Positions 51,263 to 63,652 are shown, counted from the stretch's first letter. The stretch is DNA of 64,000 nt from Geosiphon pyriformis (GCA_016748015.1 JAAOMT010000213.1:276136-340135); one strand, 5' to 3'. The notes: generated from the letters alone by a model not told the origin. A program made the numbers and translations.

Positions 51263-54200
51263 ATGAGTAATTTTGTTTGGAAATTTGCGACGTGTAATGT
51301 TCATGGTATCAATATTCTCGCCAAGCAGGAGGACATTATCTGTTGGCATAAAGATTCTGGAAATTTGGTTTCAATAATTACTGAGACAAAGCTGAGGTCT
51401 AGTTGTAGGTTCTGAATTAAGGATAAGTTTGATAGAGTCAAAGTTTTTTCATCTGAGTTGGATAAGAAGTTTTTTGGTGCTGACATTGTAATCATTATAA
51501 ATACTTCTCTGGCTTATCATGTTTGTAAGGTTTCTGAGGTGTCTGGTTGGCTTCTTTTAGTTAAGCTGTTGTTCAAAAATAAACTTTCTATGTCAATTTT
51601 GGGGCTCTACACTAGAGCATCTCTGGCTGTTCATTTCTTTTAGACTAATGATGTCAATTCTGTAATAGCAAAGGCAGTTAATAAATTTTCATTTGTGGTT
51701 TTGGATGGTAACTTCAATAAAGATGGTTTCTGAAGATGTGCTAGTTTCAAGAAGTGTCTAAATCTTGGTTTGGTCAATTCTTTGGGTGAAAGTTTTCTTG
51801 TTAAAATGCCTACATGAGCTAACTCTTGGGGTGTGGGTAAAACTATCAATTTCTTGTTTGTTTTCACAAACTTGGTCAATGCTGTGGTGGATCATATAGT
51901 GTCTGATATTGGTAAATTTTTTGATATTGATCATCGAACTATTTTTGTGTCAATGGGTTTGGGTGGACTTTTGGATATGCAGTTAAACTCTCTTCATAAG
52001 CAGGCTAATAAGAATCATTGGAAGTTTGATTTCAAAGATGCTGATGACAATAGGTGAGAAATTTTTAAAAATACCACATTGGCCTATGCTGAGATGTTTT
52101 CTGACAAATTTGCTGCCATTATCAAGTTCTCAGATCTGGATGTCATGTGGAATGTTTTACACAGAATAATGGCTCTTTCTGCAAATGAGATATTTAGAAA
52201 GAAATAGTTCAAAGATTTTGATAGTGTTTTTATCAAAGTTTCTTCAAAGTTTCATAAATTGGAGCTTTTGGTTTCGAAAATTGTCAAGGCCTCTTGTGAA
52301 GACAATGTTGGTAGTTTTGTCTCTTTTATAAAGTGCTGGGACTCTTTGGACAGTATCAAAGCCTCAGTTGTTCAGGACCTTATTAACTCTAATGCAACCT
52401 CTAGTTGTGTTCATTTTGCTCTCTCTGGCATGAAAAAGTTTTATTATGTGTTCAAGCTTGCTAAATCTTTAGCAACTAAGGAAGTGAACATTAGAACTGC
52501 TATAAATAAGAGAATAGAAAGCTTCAAGATGAATAAAGGTCATACTATCAGAAGTGTTTTGGAGCATCTTTTTAGCAAAGTGGTTCTGAACCATCTGGTT
52601 GTTAAAAATGAGCTTATTTTGGAGCCTGATTCAGTTAAATCTAAGGTGGATGTTATTATGAAAGGTTAGACCAAGAAGCATGGTGTGGTTGTTAATGTCT
52701 CTAATGTTTGGTCTCGTCAATATCGGCTGTTAAATTATGTTTTTGATGAAGCTTTTTCTGGTGTAATGCATTTAGTTAAGCTTAATAAGTTGCTTGATGT
52801 GATTTCCAATCTGTCTAATGGCAAAACTGCTAATTTCTCAGGTATCACAAACGAGCTTTGGAAACATTGTGACAAGTCAATTTTGGTTATGCTTTTGGCA
52901 CTTTTGAATCTTTGTCTATCTTGTGAATCAGTGCTTGGATCTTGGACAGAAGCTTGGGTCTCGATGATTCTTAAACCATATGAGTGAGAGGGTGTTCTCA
53001 CGAATACCCACCCTATTGCTTTGATTGAGACGGCTTGAATGATCCTTTCCAAAATTCTCTTTGATAGGATTTCTCTGGCATGCAGCACTTTCAATGTTCT
53101 TTGTGAGGACAATTTTTTGGTTTTGAAGGATATGATGACTCAGTCTCCTATTTTTGCAGTTGGATCTGTGGTTGAAGATGCATTAAAAAAGAGTTGGGAG
53201 CTCTGGCTGGTTTTGCAGAATATGCGGAAAGCATACAATTCAGTCGGCTGAGAACATTTCAAGAAAAGTTTGATCAGGATCAAGATGTGCAGCAGGTTTA
53301 TTCAATTTTTCGGTGGTATTTATAAGAATTGTACCAACAAGGTAATGACAAACTTTGGGTTGACAGATAATTATTATGTGCATAATAGTTTGGACCAAGG
53401 GAAAGTCTTTTCTCCTTTTCTGTGACATATATTTTACAATCCTCTGCTATACAAAGTCAAGAGACAGAAAAGCATGTGTGGTTATAGGTTAAGTTCCCAT
53501 TTTATTTCAAAAAATGGTTGTGCTGAGCCCCAGGCTGGAATCTCTTCCTTTCTTGCTGCTGGCACTTTTGTTGATAATACTATTTGGGTTGGTAGTAGTC
53601 AGGCAGCTACTCAATATATTCTTAACATTGCAAGTGAGTTTTTTTGGATAAATGATATTTCTATCATTAACAACAAAACAGTGGCCATCCCTATCAATAG
53701 CAGAATCAATGCCTCTTCTCTTTTTATTAGTGGCTTACTGATCTCCATTGCCAAAAAAGATAAATTTCATCAATACTTGGGTATTTTTTTCTCTACTGAA
53801 GGTTTCTCAAAGCCTAGTTTAGCAAAGACAAATTCAAATATTCATTTTTTTACCAATCTGGTTCTGAAAAAAGCTGTCTCAGATAAACAGTTCTTATATT
53901 TGGTATTAGCAGTCTTTTATCCTATAGTTAGTTATAGAACACAGTTCAGTTTTGTCTCCATTAGTATGTGCAACAAGTGGGATGCTTTGATTCATAAGGG
54001 CTTGAAGTTTAAATTCAGTTTACCTCTCAACTTCCTTAGTGATACAATTCACCACCCTTCCTTCTATGGTTTGAAATCTTTCTTTCAAGTTCAGTCTGAA
54101 AGCAAGATGGCTTTTCTTGTTAGTTTTGCAAACTCAGATGGCATCTTGGGTCATTTGTTCTTTCACAGGTCTTATGACTTGCAAGTTTTAAGCTGGCACC

Positions 54201-54677
54201 CTGTTTATTCATTGAGTTCTCCTGTGCATATTCGTGTTAGTGCTTCTAATAATTTTCTGGCAGGCATGATTCACATTCTTTTTGATTGCAATTTGTCTCT
54301 GGATGACTCTTTGGCCAATCCTTTTCGGTGTCATGGTGGGATCCCTATGTTTGCTGTTCCGGATGAGTCACAGTTTTTTAGGTTTTTCCCTTCTCTCTGA
54401 TGGTATGGTATTATTTTTGTGGATCAACTTCATGATTGTTATGGTTCTGTCTTTGATTGGCACACTTTTAAGCATTGAAAAAAATTAGACCTTCATGGTC
54501 TGGTTCCTAAGTGGTTCAAGCTTTCTGTTGCATTTTTCAATAGTGGAGGTCTTTCTCCTATTCATCCCTCAGTTTTGAATGGTGTTGGTTCTTTGAACAT
54601 TCTTGAATCCAGTGATTTTGTTTATGTCTGTAATTGTCTCTCACAAGTTGGTGCTAACAGTTTGTTGGTGTATACAG
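51263..54677 (+). pseudogene. LINE-C ORF2 (endonuclease-RT, truncated, decayed)
   Basis: Frame opens with ATG 51263 (MSNFVWKFATCNVHGINILA), ITETKLRSS keeps the catalytic Glu lost in LINE-A, and DIDHRTIFVS the Asp-His pair. RT: ITNELWKHCDKS, PIALIETA, VLQNMRKAYNSVG (motif A), GTFVDNTIWVG (motif C; the second Asp is Asn here, a G-to-A change), SYRTQFSFVSISMCNKW. Stops replace Trp (51415, 52057, 52669, 52987, 53251), Gln (51643) and Arg (53036). Confidence 0.88.
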
Positions 54678-55496
54678 TATTACAGGTAATTATTTCTGTT
54701 GTTGAATTGAATAACAAATCTGTAACTTGGTGTTCAATTGATATAATGTTGTTGGTAATATCTGAAGGTATTGTTATCTAAAGGTTTTGGTTGAGTCCTT
54801 TGTATAATGGACAGAGATTCAATAGGATCGATAATAGATATATCTTTTCAAGAGTTTTCCCAATTTTTTTCTCAGCATGGTGGCTGAATTTAGTCTGGCA
54901 GTCGTGCCCTTCTGATAAGCTATCTGATAATATATAAAATCCTATTCTTATTTCTGGGTCTTTTACCAGGCTATCCTTGACGTCAATACCTCAGCGCTTA
55001 ATCCTTTTTAATCAATTAGTATACAACAACAAAATCAAAGAAAGAAAGAAAATAAAATAAAGAAAATAAAGAAAATAAGCCAAGGCAATTTGATATGTTA
55101 GTATCTTGTCAATAGTCATGATCAAGAGCTATTGTTTCAGCATGGTTAAGTATCAATTACTATCAACATGAAGTGTTGATAGTGAAGAGTGGATTAAGAT
55201 ATGGAATAATTATTTATTTGATGATTTTGTTTCTTGGCTAAAGATTCTGTGGTATTGATTCTGTCTTTTCTGTTTTTAACACTACTGCTATATATACAGA
55301 ATTGGGATTCCTTAATTTCTTGATTCTTCATGACAGAAATCCTGGAATTCCTGGAATCTTGCAATTCCTTTGAGAGGAATTCTGGAATTCTGGAATCCTG
55401 CAATTCCTGAGAGAAATCCTGGAATTCCACATTTACTACGCTTACTTCTGATTGGCTAATTATGCTAATATATTTACTATATTTCTATGAGTAACA
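54678..55496 (-). repeat. Gypsy-2 3' LTR
   Basis: About 819 bp, TATTACAGG...GTAACA; the first bases are TA where the family has TG, a single G-to-A change. Shares CTTTGTATAATGGACAGAGATTCA (in part) and GGGTCTTTTACCAG with the Gypsy-1 LTRs. 55310-55440 has tandem GGAATTCCTGGAATC-like units. A polypurine tract (element strand ATTAAAAGGAGGAAATAA) adjoins at 55497-55514. Confidence 0.88.
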
Positions 55497-55509
55497 TTAT
55501 TTCCTCCTT

Positions 55510-56169
55510 TTAATATTGAGCTCCATTGAAATCTAACTCATGTAATTTTCCCTCTTGCAGTATTTCTTGGATTTCGTTTTCGAGAATTACTTGTGTTATT
55601 TGGGTCCGTAATTCTTCAAATTGAGCATTGGTGATTTTTCCCAATTGATTACTGGTAACCATATCCATTGCTTTGTTGAGCAATATTTCTGGTTTATCCT
55701 GAAATGCTGTGTGTATTTGGTATATGACTCAGGCTTGTGTGGATAAGTTGTTCTTTTCCACAAAATGTTCTAATTGTTGTAGTATTCTTTTGTCGAATAA
55801 TTGCTTTGTTTTATCTGTATATAGATTCTGGATATTTACGTGTTGTCCCAAGTAAAAATAACAATAGTTTTGTGGAAATTGTTGTATCCACTAATTCCAA
55901 GTTTCTTTAGTCAACTCTTAATATAGTGACTTTTTTGTTGATTCTTTTATTGCTAATTTTACTTTTGCCATGATTTTGTCCACAGTATTTTCAGTTTTCT
56001 TCTGTGTTCTGAATTGAAATATCTTTCTAGTATCTTGATATCAAATGGTTTGTTGATTGATTGTAATCTCTATTTCCTGGTGTTGGATTAATTGAAAGAG
56101 TTGTTGTGCTAGTGAGTAAATATTGTCTGTAATTTCCATTTTTCTGATATTTCCTGTTGCATTTACCAT
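55510..56169 (-). pseudogene. Gypsy-2 ORF3, conserved ORF downstream of integrase
   Basis: 220 codons from ATG 56169, four bases after the pol stop (TAA 56174-56176) in another frame, to TAA 55510-55512 in the polypurine tract. Only four internal stops, each one transition away from Trp or Gln. Conserved blocks: ITINQQTI, YCYFYLGQHVNIQNLY, IYQIHTAFQDKPEILLNKAM, LGKITNAQFEELRTQITQVI. Near the end the protein is helical and Gln/Glu-rich. The very short gap from pol suggests translation by reinitiation. Function unknown. Confidence 0.75.
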
Positions 56170-56173
56170 GTCT

Positions 56174-59100
56174 TTATATATTTTTTTGATGGATCAATTT
56201 GTTGTTGATAATAATGATTGGTTCCAGATCTTGTGAAATCTCATCTGGTTGGACTAGTATTTTTTGTACTCCTAATTGTGGAATATTACTGGTTGATGGT
56301 AGTGTAATATTGTAATATGGTTTCAGTTGATCTCCATGTGCTGCTTTGGTTAAAATTTTGTTATCCAATCTTAATTTGTAAGCTCCATTTCCTAGAATTT
56401 CTTTTATGTGAAATGGTCTGTTCTATTTGGGGTCAAATTTTCCACTCCATTGTTTTTTTGCTTTGGTACGATGTAGTAATACTTTGTCTCCGATCTTGAA
56501 TTCAACTGGTTTGTCTGGTAGTTGACTATTGTGTCTTTCTTTCTGTGTTTCTTGTGACTTTTGAATATTATTAGCTGCTCTTCTTCGTTTGTTTTCCAAT
56601 GTTTCCATTAAGTCATATGTTCTTCTCAGCAATGTTTTTTGAAAATTTTCTTCTGTTATTGGTTCAGCTGGATATGTATTAATTTCTCTCTTTACTGGTA
56701 ACATTGCTATTCTCCCATATACTAATTCAAATAGTGTTGCTTGTGTAGTATCTTGTTTCATTGTTCGATATGCAAATAGTACTGATGGTATGAACAAATC
56801 CCAATTGTTCTGGTTTTCTTGGCTGAGCTTGGCTATTGCTTCACACAATGTTCTGTTGAATCTTTCTACTAATCTGTTGGTTTGTGGATGGTATGGTGAT
56901 GATAATGGTCTCTTGATTCCGAATCTTTGGCTCAATTCTGTTAATGTTCTGTTCACAAAATGAGTTTCTTGGTCTGATAATAATTCTTTTGGACATCTAT
57001 GTCAACAAATCAAATCCTAATAAACGAATTCGGCAACGGATTCTGCATCCACTCTTTGAATTGCTTTCGTCTCTGGCCATTTAGTGAGATAGTTCATAGC
57101 TACTGTTATGTATCTGTTTCCTCTGCTGGTGATTGTTAATGGTCCGACTAAATCAATTTCCATATGGTCAAATGGTTGTTCTACTTTGATTGGTCTTAAT
57201 GGTTTACTGAGTTTTGTACCTCCTCTTTACTGACAAGCATCACAATTTTGAACATATTGGATGATGTCTGGATACATTGATGGCCAATAGTATCTTTTTC
57301 TGGTTCTTTCCATAGTTGCTTCTTTGTGAAAGTGTCCTGCTGTTGGATTTGAGTACATGTTGAATAATATTGTCTCTTTTTCTGGCTCCATAATTACTCT
57401 GGTTGGTTAATCTGGATCTCTTCTATTTTTCCGATAAAGTATATTTTGGTGAGTGATAAAATATTTTGATTGTTGTTTGATACTCCTTCATTCTGTTTGA
57501 GATAAATTCTCCTTGAACTGTTGAGTGTTTAGATAATGTTGCAATTGTTGATATTTTTGTATGTTCATCTTTTGTTGTATTTTTCTGTTGGTATTGTTCT
57601 GGTTTTATTATATTTTTGGGTTGAAATGTTTTTAGATTTGTCTTATTTGTGATAAACTGTCAGCATTTCCATTGTCTTTTTCTTTTTTGTAATGTATAGT
57701 ATAATTGTATGGTGCAAGTACCATTTTCCATCTTGACTGTCTTCTATCTCCAAATTCTTGTTTTTAAAGTGATGTTAATCCCTTGTGATCTGTGTATACT
57801 TCAAACTTCTGGCTCAAGTATTCTTTTCATTTCATGATGACCCAGTATATTGCTAAGTGTTCTTGTTCCGGTGTTCCATAGTTCTTTTTGGCTGGTGTTA
57901 AACCTCTGCTGGCATATGCTATTGGATGTTCTCTGCCATCTGGTCTTCTCTAAGATAATACTGCTCCCAATGCTTGGCCGGATGCATTGGTGGTGATGAT
58001 GAATGGTTTGCTGTAATCTGAATAGATTAGTACTGGAGCTTGGATGAGCTTTTTCTTCAGAATATCAAAAGCTTCTTATTGACTTTCTGTCTATTCATAT
58101 TTTGCATTTTTGTTTTGCAGTTGATTGAGTGGCTGTGCTATTTTGGAAAAGTTCTTGATAAAATGACGATAGTAGCTGGCGAATCCCAAGAATGATTTCA
58201 GTTCTGTTATATTGATCAGCACTGGAAAGTTTTTTACTATCTCTATTTTCTCTGGATCTGTTTTGATGCCATCTTTGCTGACTATGTGTCCCAAGAATTT
58301 GAGTTCTGTCTTGCCAAAGAAGCACTTTGTTGTATTTAACTTTAGTCCTGCTCTTCTTAGTCTTTCGAACACTTGTTGAAGATGATAAAGATAATCATCA
58401 AATGTCTTTGAGAATACATTGGTGTCGTCCAAGTATACAACTACTGATTTCCACAATAAGCCAGTATAAACAATTTCCATTAGCCATTGGAAAGTTGCTG
58501 AAGCATTGGTTAAGCCGAATGGCATCACTTCAAATTCAAAATTCTCTTCTCTAGTAGTAAATGCTGTCTTCTCTTTGTCAGCTGGATTTATGGCTACTTG
58601 CTAGTAACTACTGTCCAAATCTAATGTGGAGAACCATTTGTTCCCACCGAAAGCATCAAATAATTCCTGTATTTGTGGAGTTGGATAACTGTCTCCACAA
58701 GTTACACCATTGAGTTTCTTGTAGTCTACACAAAACCAGATTTTTCTATTTTTCTTACAGACGAATACCACTGGTGATGACCATGGACTCATTGATAGTT
58801 GAATTAACCTGTTGTCAAGCATTCTGTTTATCTCTTGACAAATGATCTTGTGGCTGGCTGGTGGCACTCTGTATGCTCTTTGTTTGATTGGCATTGCATC
58901 TCCAGTCTTGATCTGATGCTGAATAATGTCAGTTCGGCCAAACTCATTTTTACTGGCAAAGATGTCATTGAAATTGTTAAGTAACATCTTAAGCTGCATA
59001 TATTGGAGTGGATCTAAGTTTTCCATGTTCATTTGTTCCAATTGTTCTGGTTGGAGCAAATAATATTCGTCTCATCCATAGATTGTTTGTGATGTGATGT

Positions 59101-60259
59101 CAACATATCCACAAAGTTGTGAAAAGTCTGGAATGGGGTTTGGTGGTTGGTCTTCTATTTCTGTGGTTAAATATCTGATGGTGGTTCTTTCTGGTATGTT
59201 GATGACATTGCCAGTGTTGTTGTAAATGGGAATTTTTATGTTGCTATAGCTTTTGGCTGGTATGTGGAGATTGATCAACCCAATCTCTCTTGATTCACAA
59301 AGGTTTGCTTCCACTTCAAAAATCTGTTCTTGCTCCTTCCCCTTCCTTTCTATTGCTAACATGTACTGGCTATATGGTGGAATAGAAATAGCTTGACTGG
59401 TTGAGATAATTTCTCCTTGGCCAACAATTTCTTCCTCCGCCATATTAACTGGTACATCTTTTCTACCCATTGATCCAAATCCTTGTATTCCTCTCGCTGT
59501 TATTCCTAATTCCTCCCTCTTTTCTACTGACACTAACTGAGCTACTTTAATCAGAGGCAGGAATATTGTCTATGCTATCTTTTCGTTGGGCTCTATTATA
59601 TAGGCCTTTTCTGAATCATTTTGTAGCATGGTGATGATATTTCCTACATATCCCACATCAATTATTCTTCCTCTTATATTGATTTCTCTTTTCGCTAAAT
59701 TACTTCTAAATGCTAATTGAACCATTGTTGTTGCCGGAATCTCTAGTGCTATTTTCAGATCAATGCAGATGCGTGAATGTGGTTCTAATTTGATGGTCTT
59801 TTTTCCTAGATATCTCAGATCAAACCCTGCATTAGTATTATGTGCATGTTTTGGCATAATACCTTCTCTATTGTCACTATACCATTTCAACTCTTGTTCT
59901 TTGGAGAGATCTGATAGTGCAATGTATTGTTCATAGTTTAAATCAGGATTTGAATCTGAGTCTAAATCATTTTTGTTGTCATTGTCATTTTGAACGAAGC
60001 TGGAACTGGTGTTTTCATTGTCATTGTCAGAGTCTGAATCACGATTGATCAGCAATTCTGATTCTGATGCATAGCTGCTAATTGGTTCTTCTTTTTCAGA
60101 GATCGAGTAGATCATGCGTGGTGGTGGATTGTAAAGGAGGTCACAATCATTACAATATTCAAAGTCACTGGGAATTAAACAATGACGACACAGTCTTGTA
60201 TTTAATTATGCTAGCCATTGTTCTTGCTCTTCTCTAGTGGATGCCAAGTTTTGGTAGTG
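56174..60259 (-). pseudogene. Gypsy-2 Pol: dUTPase, RT, RNase H, integrase (nonsense-decayed)
   Basis: One frame throughout. CxxC-x8-CxxC finger (CRHCLIPSDFEYCNDC) at about 60195-60145; Asp/Asn-rich linker; dUTPase 59990-59440 with HNTNAGFDLRYLG (motif 1), FRSNLAKREINIRGRIIDVG (motifs 2-3 region) and GITARGIQGFGSMGRKD (motif 5); RT with KQRAYRVPPASH, WSSPVVFVCKK, WFSTLDLDSSY and YLDD (VVVYLDDTNVFSKTF) at about 58445; RNase H near 58000-57700; integrase with a His-Cys zinc part (HFHK...NCDACQ) near 57300-57240, the core (PYHPQTNRLVERFNR) at about 56900, and a GPY/F-like module (NRPFHIKEILGNGAYKLRL) near 56400. The dUTPase lies between protease side and RT. Stops replace Trp, Gln and Arg codons only. 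Confidence 0.9.
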
Positions 60260-61725
60260 TAACTTTTCCAAAACCGACTCAACTGACACTTCCAAAGCCA
60301 CCAACTTAGATTCCAATCCATCCACCTTGAAGGTTAATATCTTAAAACTACTCGAGCTAAGATCGGTAATTGTGTTTGCAACAATTACAGGAGGAAGAAC
60401 AGGAGATGCCAGTGTATCATCTATGGCCATATTTAAATCCACAACAGAATCCAAAGGCGCTGGAACAACCAGAGGTGAGACAAATGACTTGGATGCCAGA
60501 GGCACCAATTCTACAAAACTTAGCTTCTTCATAATTTCAGACATTTGATCTGCCAAAAGTTCCAGAGACTTTTCCAAGACCACCAAACAATCACTTAAGC
60601 CAAAGGAGATTGTAGATACAGGAGGAGGGATACCATCAAGACTTAAGAGTTCATAAAGAGAGAGATTAAGACCAGATTTAGAGTGAATACTACCAGAAAA
60701 CTTAAAGAGTGAGACCACTTGGGCCCAAGATTTGTTACCAAAAGCAGTAGGGCAAGATATCGGAACACATTTTTTTTCATACAATTTAGCAAGCTGAAAA
60801 CAAACTTCCTTTGAAGCATCTTTTTTGTATGATCTCTTAGATAATGACAGCATAATTGCATTTGATATATTACATTCAAAAGCCAAATGTCCAAAACGCC
60901 CATACTTTTCACAACAAACCAAATTCATTCTAGCCCAAAAAAGTTTCACCCCATTAAAGATAGGCTCCATGTGAAAGGCAGATTCTAGATTATCATCAGA
61001 GGCAAAACCAACTACTGTACAGTGAATCCTATTACCTGTTTTCATGGACTAGTTTATAATGTATGTTTTCCCACCAGCCCTTTCCAAAAAATTGCCCAAA
61101 TCATGAGCAGTTGTTTCTACAGGTAGAGTAAACAGAAGTGCTCTGAACCAATCTCTAGATGCCCAAGTCTCACAATTCCTCACTGCTTTGGCTACATGCA
61201 CAGAATTTTTACCAATTAGGAATGACCACTTTGAGGCCAACAAATCAGCTTGGTCTATTTCAGCAAACTTCATTACAGTCTTTTGCCACATTCCAATTAA
61301 TTGAATTTTAATCAACTTAATTTCCCCAAATTCAGATACTGTGGTGATGATCATATCTTTAGACATATCCATGAGAATTTCCTTGATTATCACAGCCCAA
61401 TCTAATCTTATTCCTTGTCTCTTAAGATCGCTATTTATGATAATCTCTTTTTCTCTGACCAATAATGTGGTCTTAATTATGCTCTCCTTAGAAGTAAATA
61501 TAGATCAGATGATCTCCTCAAATTTTGAGGGGATAGTGGCCCCCCCAAAACCATTGACTGATGAAAAATTTTTTCTAATTAACTGGGTTTTTGTCATCAC
61601 TGATTTCCCTTTCACAGCACTAAGATTGATATTAAGAGTGAAGGATTTTTTGGCAGACACTTCAACCTGAGTTTTAATAATTTTTGGGTCAATCTATTTT
61701 TTTTTCCAGAGAGATTAGAAGGTGA
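60260..61725 (-). mobile_element. LINE-D ORF1 fragment (LINE-B subfamily)
   Basis: Minus-strand ORF1 remnant closely related to LINE-B: NSDLKRQGIRLDWAVIIKEI, FGEIKLIKIQLIGMWQK, AVRNCETWASRDWFRALLFT, CEKYGRFGHLAFECN (CCHC type), SKLVALEVSVESVLEKL. One stop at 61049 lies between NFLERAGGKTYIIN and MKTGNRIH. It is bounded by Gypsy-2 at 60259/60260 and by the Gypsy-3 LTR at 61725/61726, so both ends are secondary breaks. No ORF2 is present. Confidence 0.9.
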
Positions 61726-62718
61726 TGTTACCGGAGGTTTTTGGTCTCTTTTCTTAAATGTTGGCAATGTTGATTTGCTGTGAATTCACGTTTTCAGGAA
61801 GTAGTTGAACCTCTAATAACTGAATTTATCTTCAAATTATCTTCTATAATTTGAACTTGCTGGGCTTATAAGTGAAATGGCCAATTCCATGCCAGTTACT
61901 TTATGTAGTTACATTGTAGTAAACATCAACTTTTTCCCAGGAATTGCTTATCTGAAAGCTCACTAAAATGTATAGTTACTTTGCTGTGAAAGTCAACTCT
62001 TCTACAGGAATCTTGTCTGTAGGCTACCCTAATAATTGTAATAAGAAAAGAAAAGAAAAATAAAAGAAATGTAAAAGAAATAGAATTTTTTTAAGAGAAA
62101 TGTTTTCTATCCAGACCTGGAATCACTAACAGTTTACTGAAATTGGTAGCTAATCAATTTCAAAACGTTAGTTGGGTTTTGAGAATTTTCCAAGTGCAAT
62201 AATTTAAAGAGTTTGGTTTTTCGAATTATTTGATATTTATTTTTTTTTGTGTGTGTAGGAATGGTTTTAAGTGATAAATTTAAAATAAGATACATTTTCC
62301 AGAAGAGAAAAGCTTTTCTTTTATACAACTTGTTGTAGTACTAGTCTATGAACTTGCACTTTTTCTCTTTGCTCAAATTTCAGCAAACTAAAGATACATT
62401 TTGATAAACTACAAGTTATTTCACTGAACTATTGATTAATTTGGGTGAACTATTCATAATTTCGGCAAATTTCTTATAAATTTCGGCGAATTTCTGTAAA
62501 TTTTGGCGAATTTTTGAATGTTACAAAGTTCAGGGTATTGTGTAATTTGATCATCCTACTTTCTGTTATACTAATTAGATTATTTTAATTGAATCGTGAT
62601 ATGTGATAATTGATTAAATAATAAATGATAATTTGAAATGATATTAATATACTAATAAATTATAGGAATTATAAGGGTAATTTCATGCTAATTAATAGCT
62701 AAAATTCTACTGGTAACA
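61726..62718 (-). repeat. Gypsy-3 3' LTR, inserted in LINE-D
   Basis: 993 bp, starts TGTTACCGG and ends CTGGTAACA (inverted ends TGTTACC/GGTAACA). It interrupts LINE-D in the region coding the sequence that in LINE-B follows FRLPISL. GGTGA (61721-61725) is the left flank; the right copy would be beyond the window. 62455-62520 has tandem units AATTTCGGCGAATTTCTGTA-like. The LTR is longer and different from those of Gypsy-1 and Gypsy-2, so this is another family, though with the same polypurine design (element strand TAAGGAGGAGATTA). Confidence 0.85.
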
Positions 62719-63406
62719 TAATCTCCTCCTTAAGACTGAGCTCTGTCAAAGTCCAAGCACTATCTGTAATATTGAGATAGTGATCTAAAATAATTGAAGT
62801 AATCTGGTCTGAAAATTGTTGAAATTTTAGTTCTATAAGTTTGCCAATGTATTGGACTTTCATTGGTTGCAGTATTGGATTTTGTAGAACATTTTCACAA
62901 ATATTAAACAAGTCATAGAGTCTAAGAGCTGCTCTAAGTTTGTAGCGAGTGTTTGTTGGTCCAGCTGCTGTTTTGAATTTATTGTGGATTTGTTTTTGTA
63001 TAACTTCAGGACTGAGATTTGTTGCTTCAAGTTCCAGTTTTCGTTGATAAAGTGTTTTTCCAATTTGAAAGTATTTATAGATAGGAGTGTGTTCATTGTT
63101 CTGTTCATTAAGAAGTAGCAGAAGTTTTTGTTGCATTGTAGCATTTGGTAAAATGTCAATAGGAGCAATTAAAAGATTTTCTTCTAGTGCCTGCTTCAAA
63201 AGTCTTGGTAATCTATTTTCAGAGTGACTTCTTGTTTTTCTTCTATAGGAGTGATAGTTCTGTAAATGATTTGCTACTGGGGCTTTGGTTTTTTTCTGAT
63301 TGTAATTAATTTGACTTCCATTAATCGTTATAGATAAGTCAGGGAGTGTTTTTAAGGCTAACATTAATTTTTGGGATATTTGTTGAATATTTTGGGGAAT
63401 AATCAT
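62699..63406 (-). CDS. Gypsy-3 ORF3, intact 235-residue protein of unknown function
   Basis: Open from ATG 63406 to TAG 62699-62701; the last codons and the stop lie inside the LTR (stop about 18 bp past its border). It sits where Gypsy-1 and Gypsy-2 have ORF3 and shares the block order: ITINGSQINYNQ near residue 26, IYKYFQIGKTLYQRKLELEA at about 108, LYDLFNICENVLQNPILQPM, IGKLIELKFQQFSDQITSII, and ends TELSLKEEIMLP. It has a basic, His/Arg-rich stretch after residue 36 (NYHSYRRKTRSHSENRLPR), absent or different in the others. No membrane segment, so not an env-like glycoprotein. This is the only undamaged copy in the window. I do not recognise a family. Confidence 0.75.
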   Translation of the reverse strand: MIIPQNIQQISQKLMLALKTLPDLSITINGSQINYNQKKTKAPVANHLQNYHSYRRKTRSHSENRLPRLLKQALEENLLIAPIDILPNATMQQKLLLLLNEQNNEHTPIYKYFQIGKTLYQRKLELEATNLSPEVIQKQIHNKFKTAAGPTNTRYKLRAALRLYDLFNICENVLQNPILQPMKVQYIGKLIELKFQQFSDQITSIILDHYLNITDSAWTLTELSLKEEIMLPVEF

Positions 63407-63633
63407 GATAAAATTGACTAATTATGAAAAGAGAATAAAGAAAATTATTTTTGAATATGGGGTTTTTATTTGTTTTTGGGTTTGGGTGTTTTGTAATTAT
63501 TTACTATTTTTGTCTTTGTGTTTTTATTAGAGAATTATTGTAAAATTTAAGTGTTTAAGTTTGGTTGTTGTTCTATTATAATTATTGGTTTTAAATTTCA
63601 GAAAATATTTTCAGGATTGATTAAAGAGAAATG
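63407..63633 (-). other. Gypsy-3 internal sequence upstream of ORF3, non-coding
   Basis: About 227 bp without a frame, T/G-rich on the plus strand. In Gypsy-2 the integrase frame would reach to within a few bases of ORF3; here it does not, so Gypsy-3 either has a leader before ORF3 or has lost the end of pol. The sequence is cut at 63633 by the adapter. Confidence 0.55.
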
Positions 63634-63652
63634 AGATGTGTATAAGAGACAG
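63634..63652 (+). other. Tn5 mosaic end / Nextera adapter sequence (assembly artefact)
   Basis: AGATGTGTATAAGAGACAG, 19 of 19 bases of the hyperactive Tn5 mosaic end used in Nextera libraries. Chance of an exact 19-mer in 64 kb is negligible. Base composition and strand of coding sequence change exactly here. Confidence 0.97.

Larger units (their letters stand above)
49180..54677 (+). mobile_element. LINE-C: LINE of the LINE-A type, cut in RNase H by Gypsy-2
   Basis: 5' signature TTGATCCCCTAACCATGAT at 49192-49210, ORF1, ORF2 with endonuclease, RT and the beginning of RNase H, then a sharp break at 54677 where an LTR starts. At the break LINE-C codes LLVYT, the point where LINE-A has EVFTDGS. 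The RNase H rest and 3' end are not in the window. The reading frame of ORF2 (51263-54677) is unbroken by any indel but has about a dozen stops, each explained by one C-to-T or G-to-A change. Confidence 0.92.
54678..60259 (-). mobile_element. Gypsy-2: 5'-truncated dUTPase Gypsy fused to LINE-D
   Basis: Minus-strand element with its 3' LTR (54678-55496), ORF3, integrase, RNase H, RT and dUTPase, ending abruptly at about 60259 inside the sequence just before the CxxC finger and dUTPase. Gag, protease, Cys-rich domain and 5' LTR are missing. Next to the junction is LINE-D in the same orientation. Gypsy-2 is closer to a functional sequence than Gypsy-1: pol stays in one frame over 4 kb. Confidence 0.92.

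Noticed and set aside
51263-54677. TGA (and TAG) read as Trp, that is a variant genetic code
   Set aside because: Host genes here end in TGA, TAG or TAA at the family-expected place, and stops in the elements also replace Gln and Arg. Mutation explains it better.
63634-63652. Natural Tn5/IS50 insertion
   Set aside because: Only one 19-bp hyperactive mosaic end is present, without transposase or a second end, in a eukaryotic contig; library adapter is the plain explanation.
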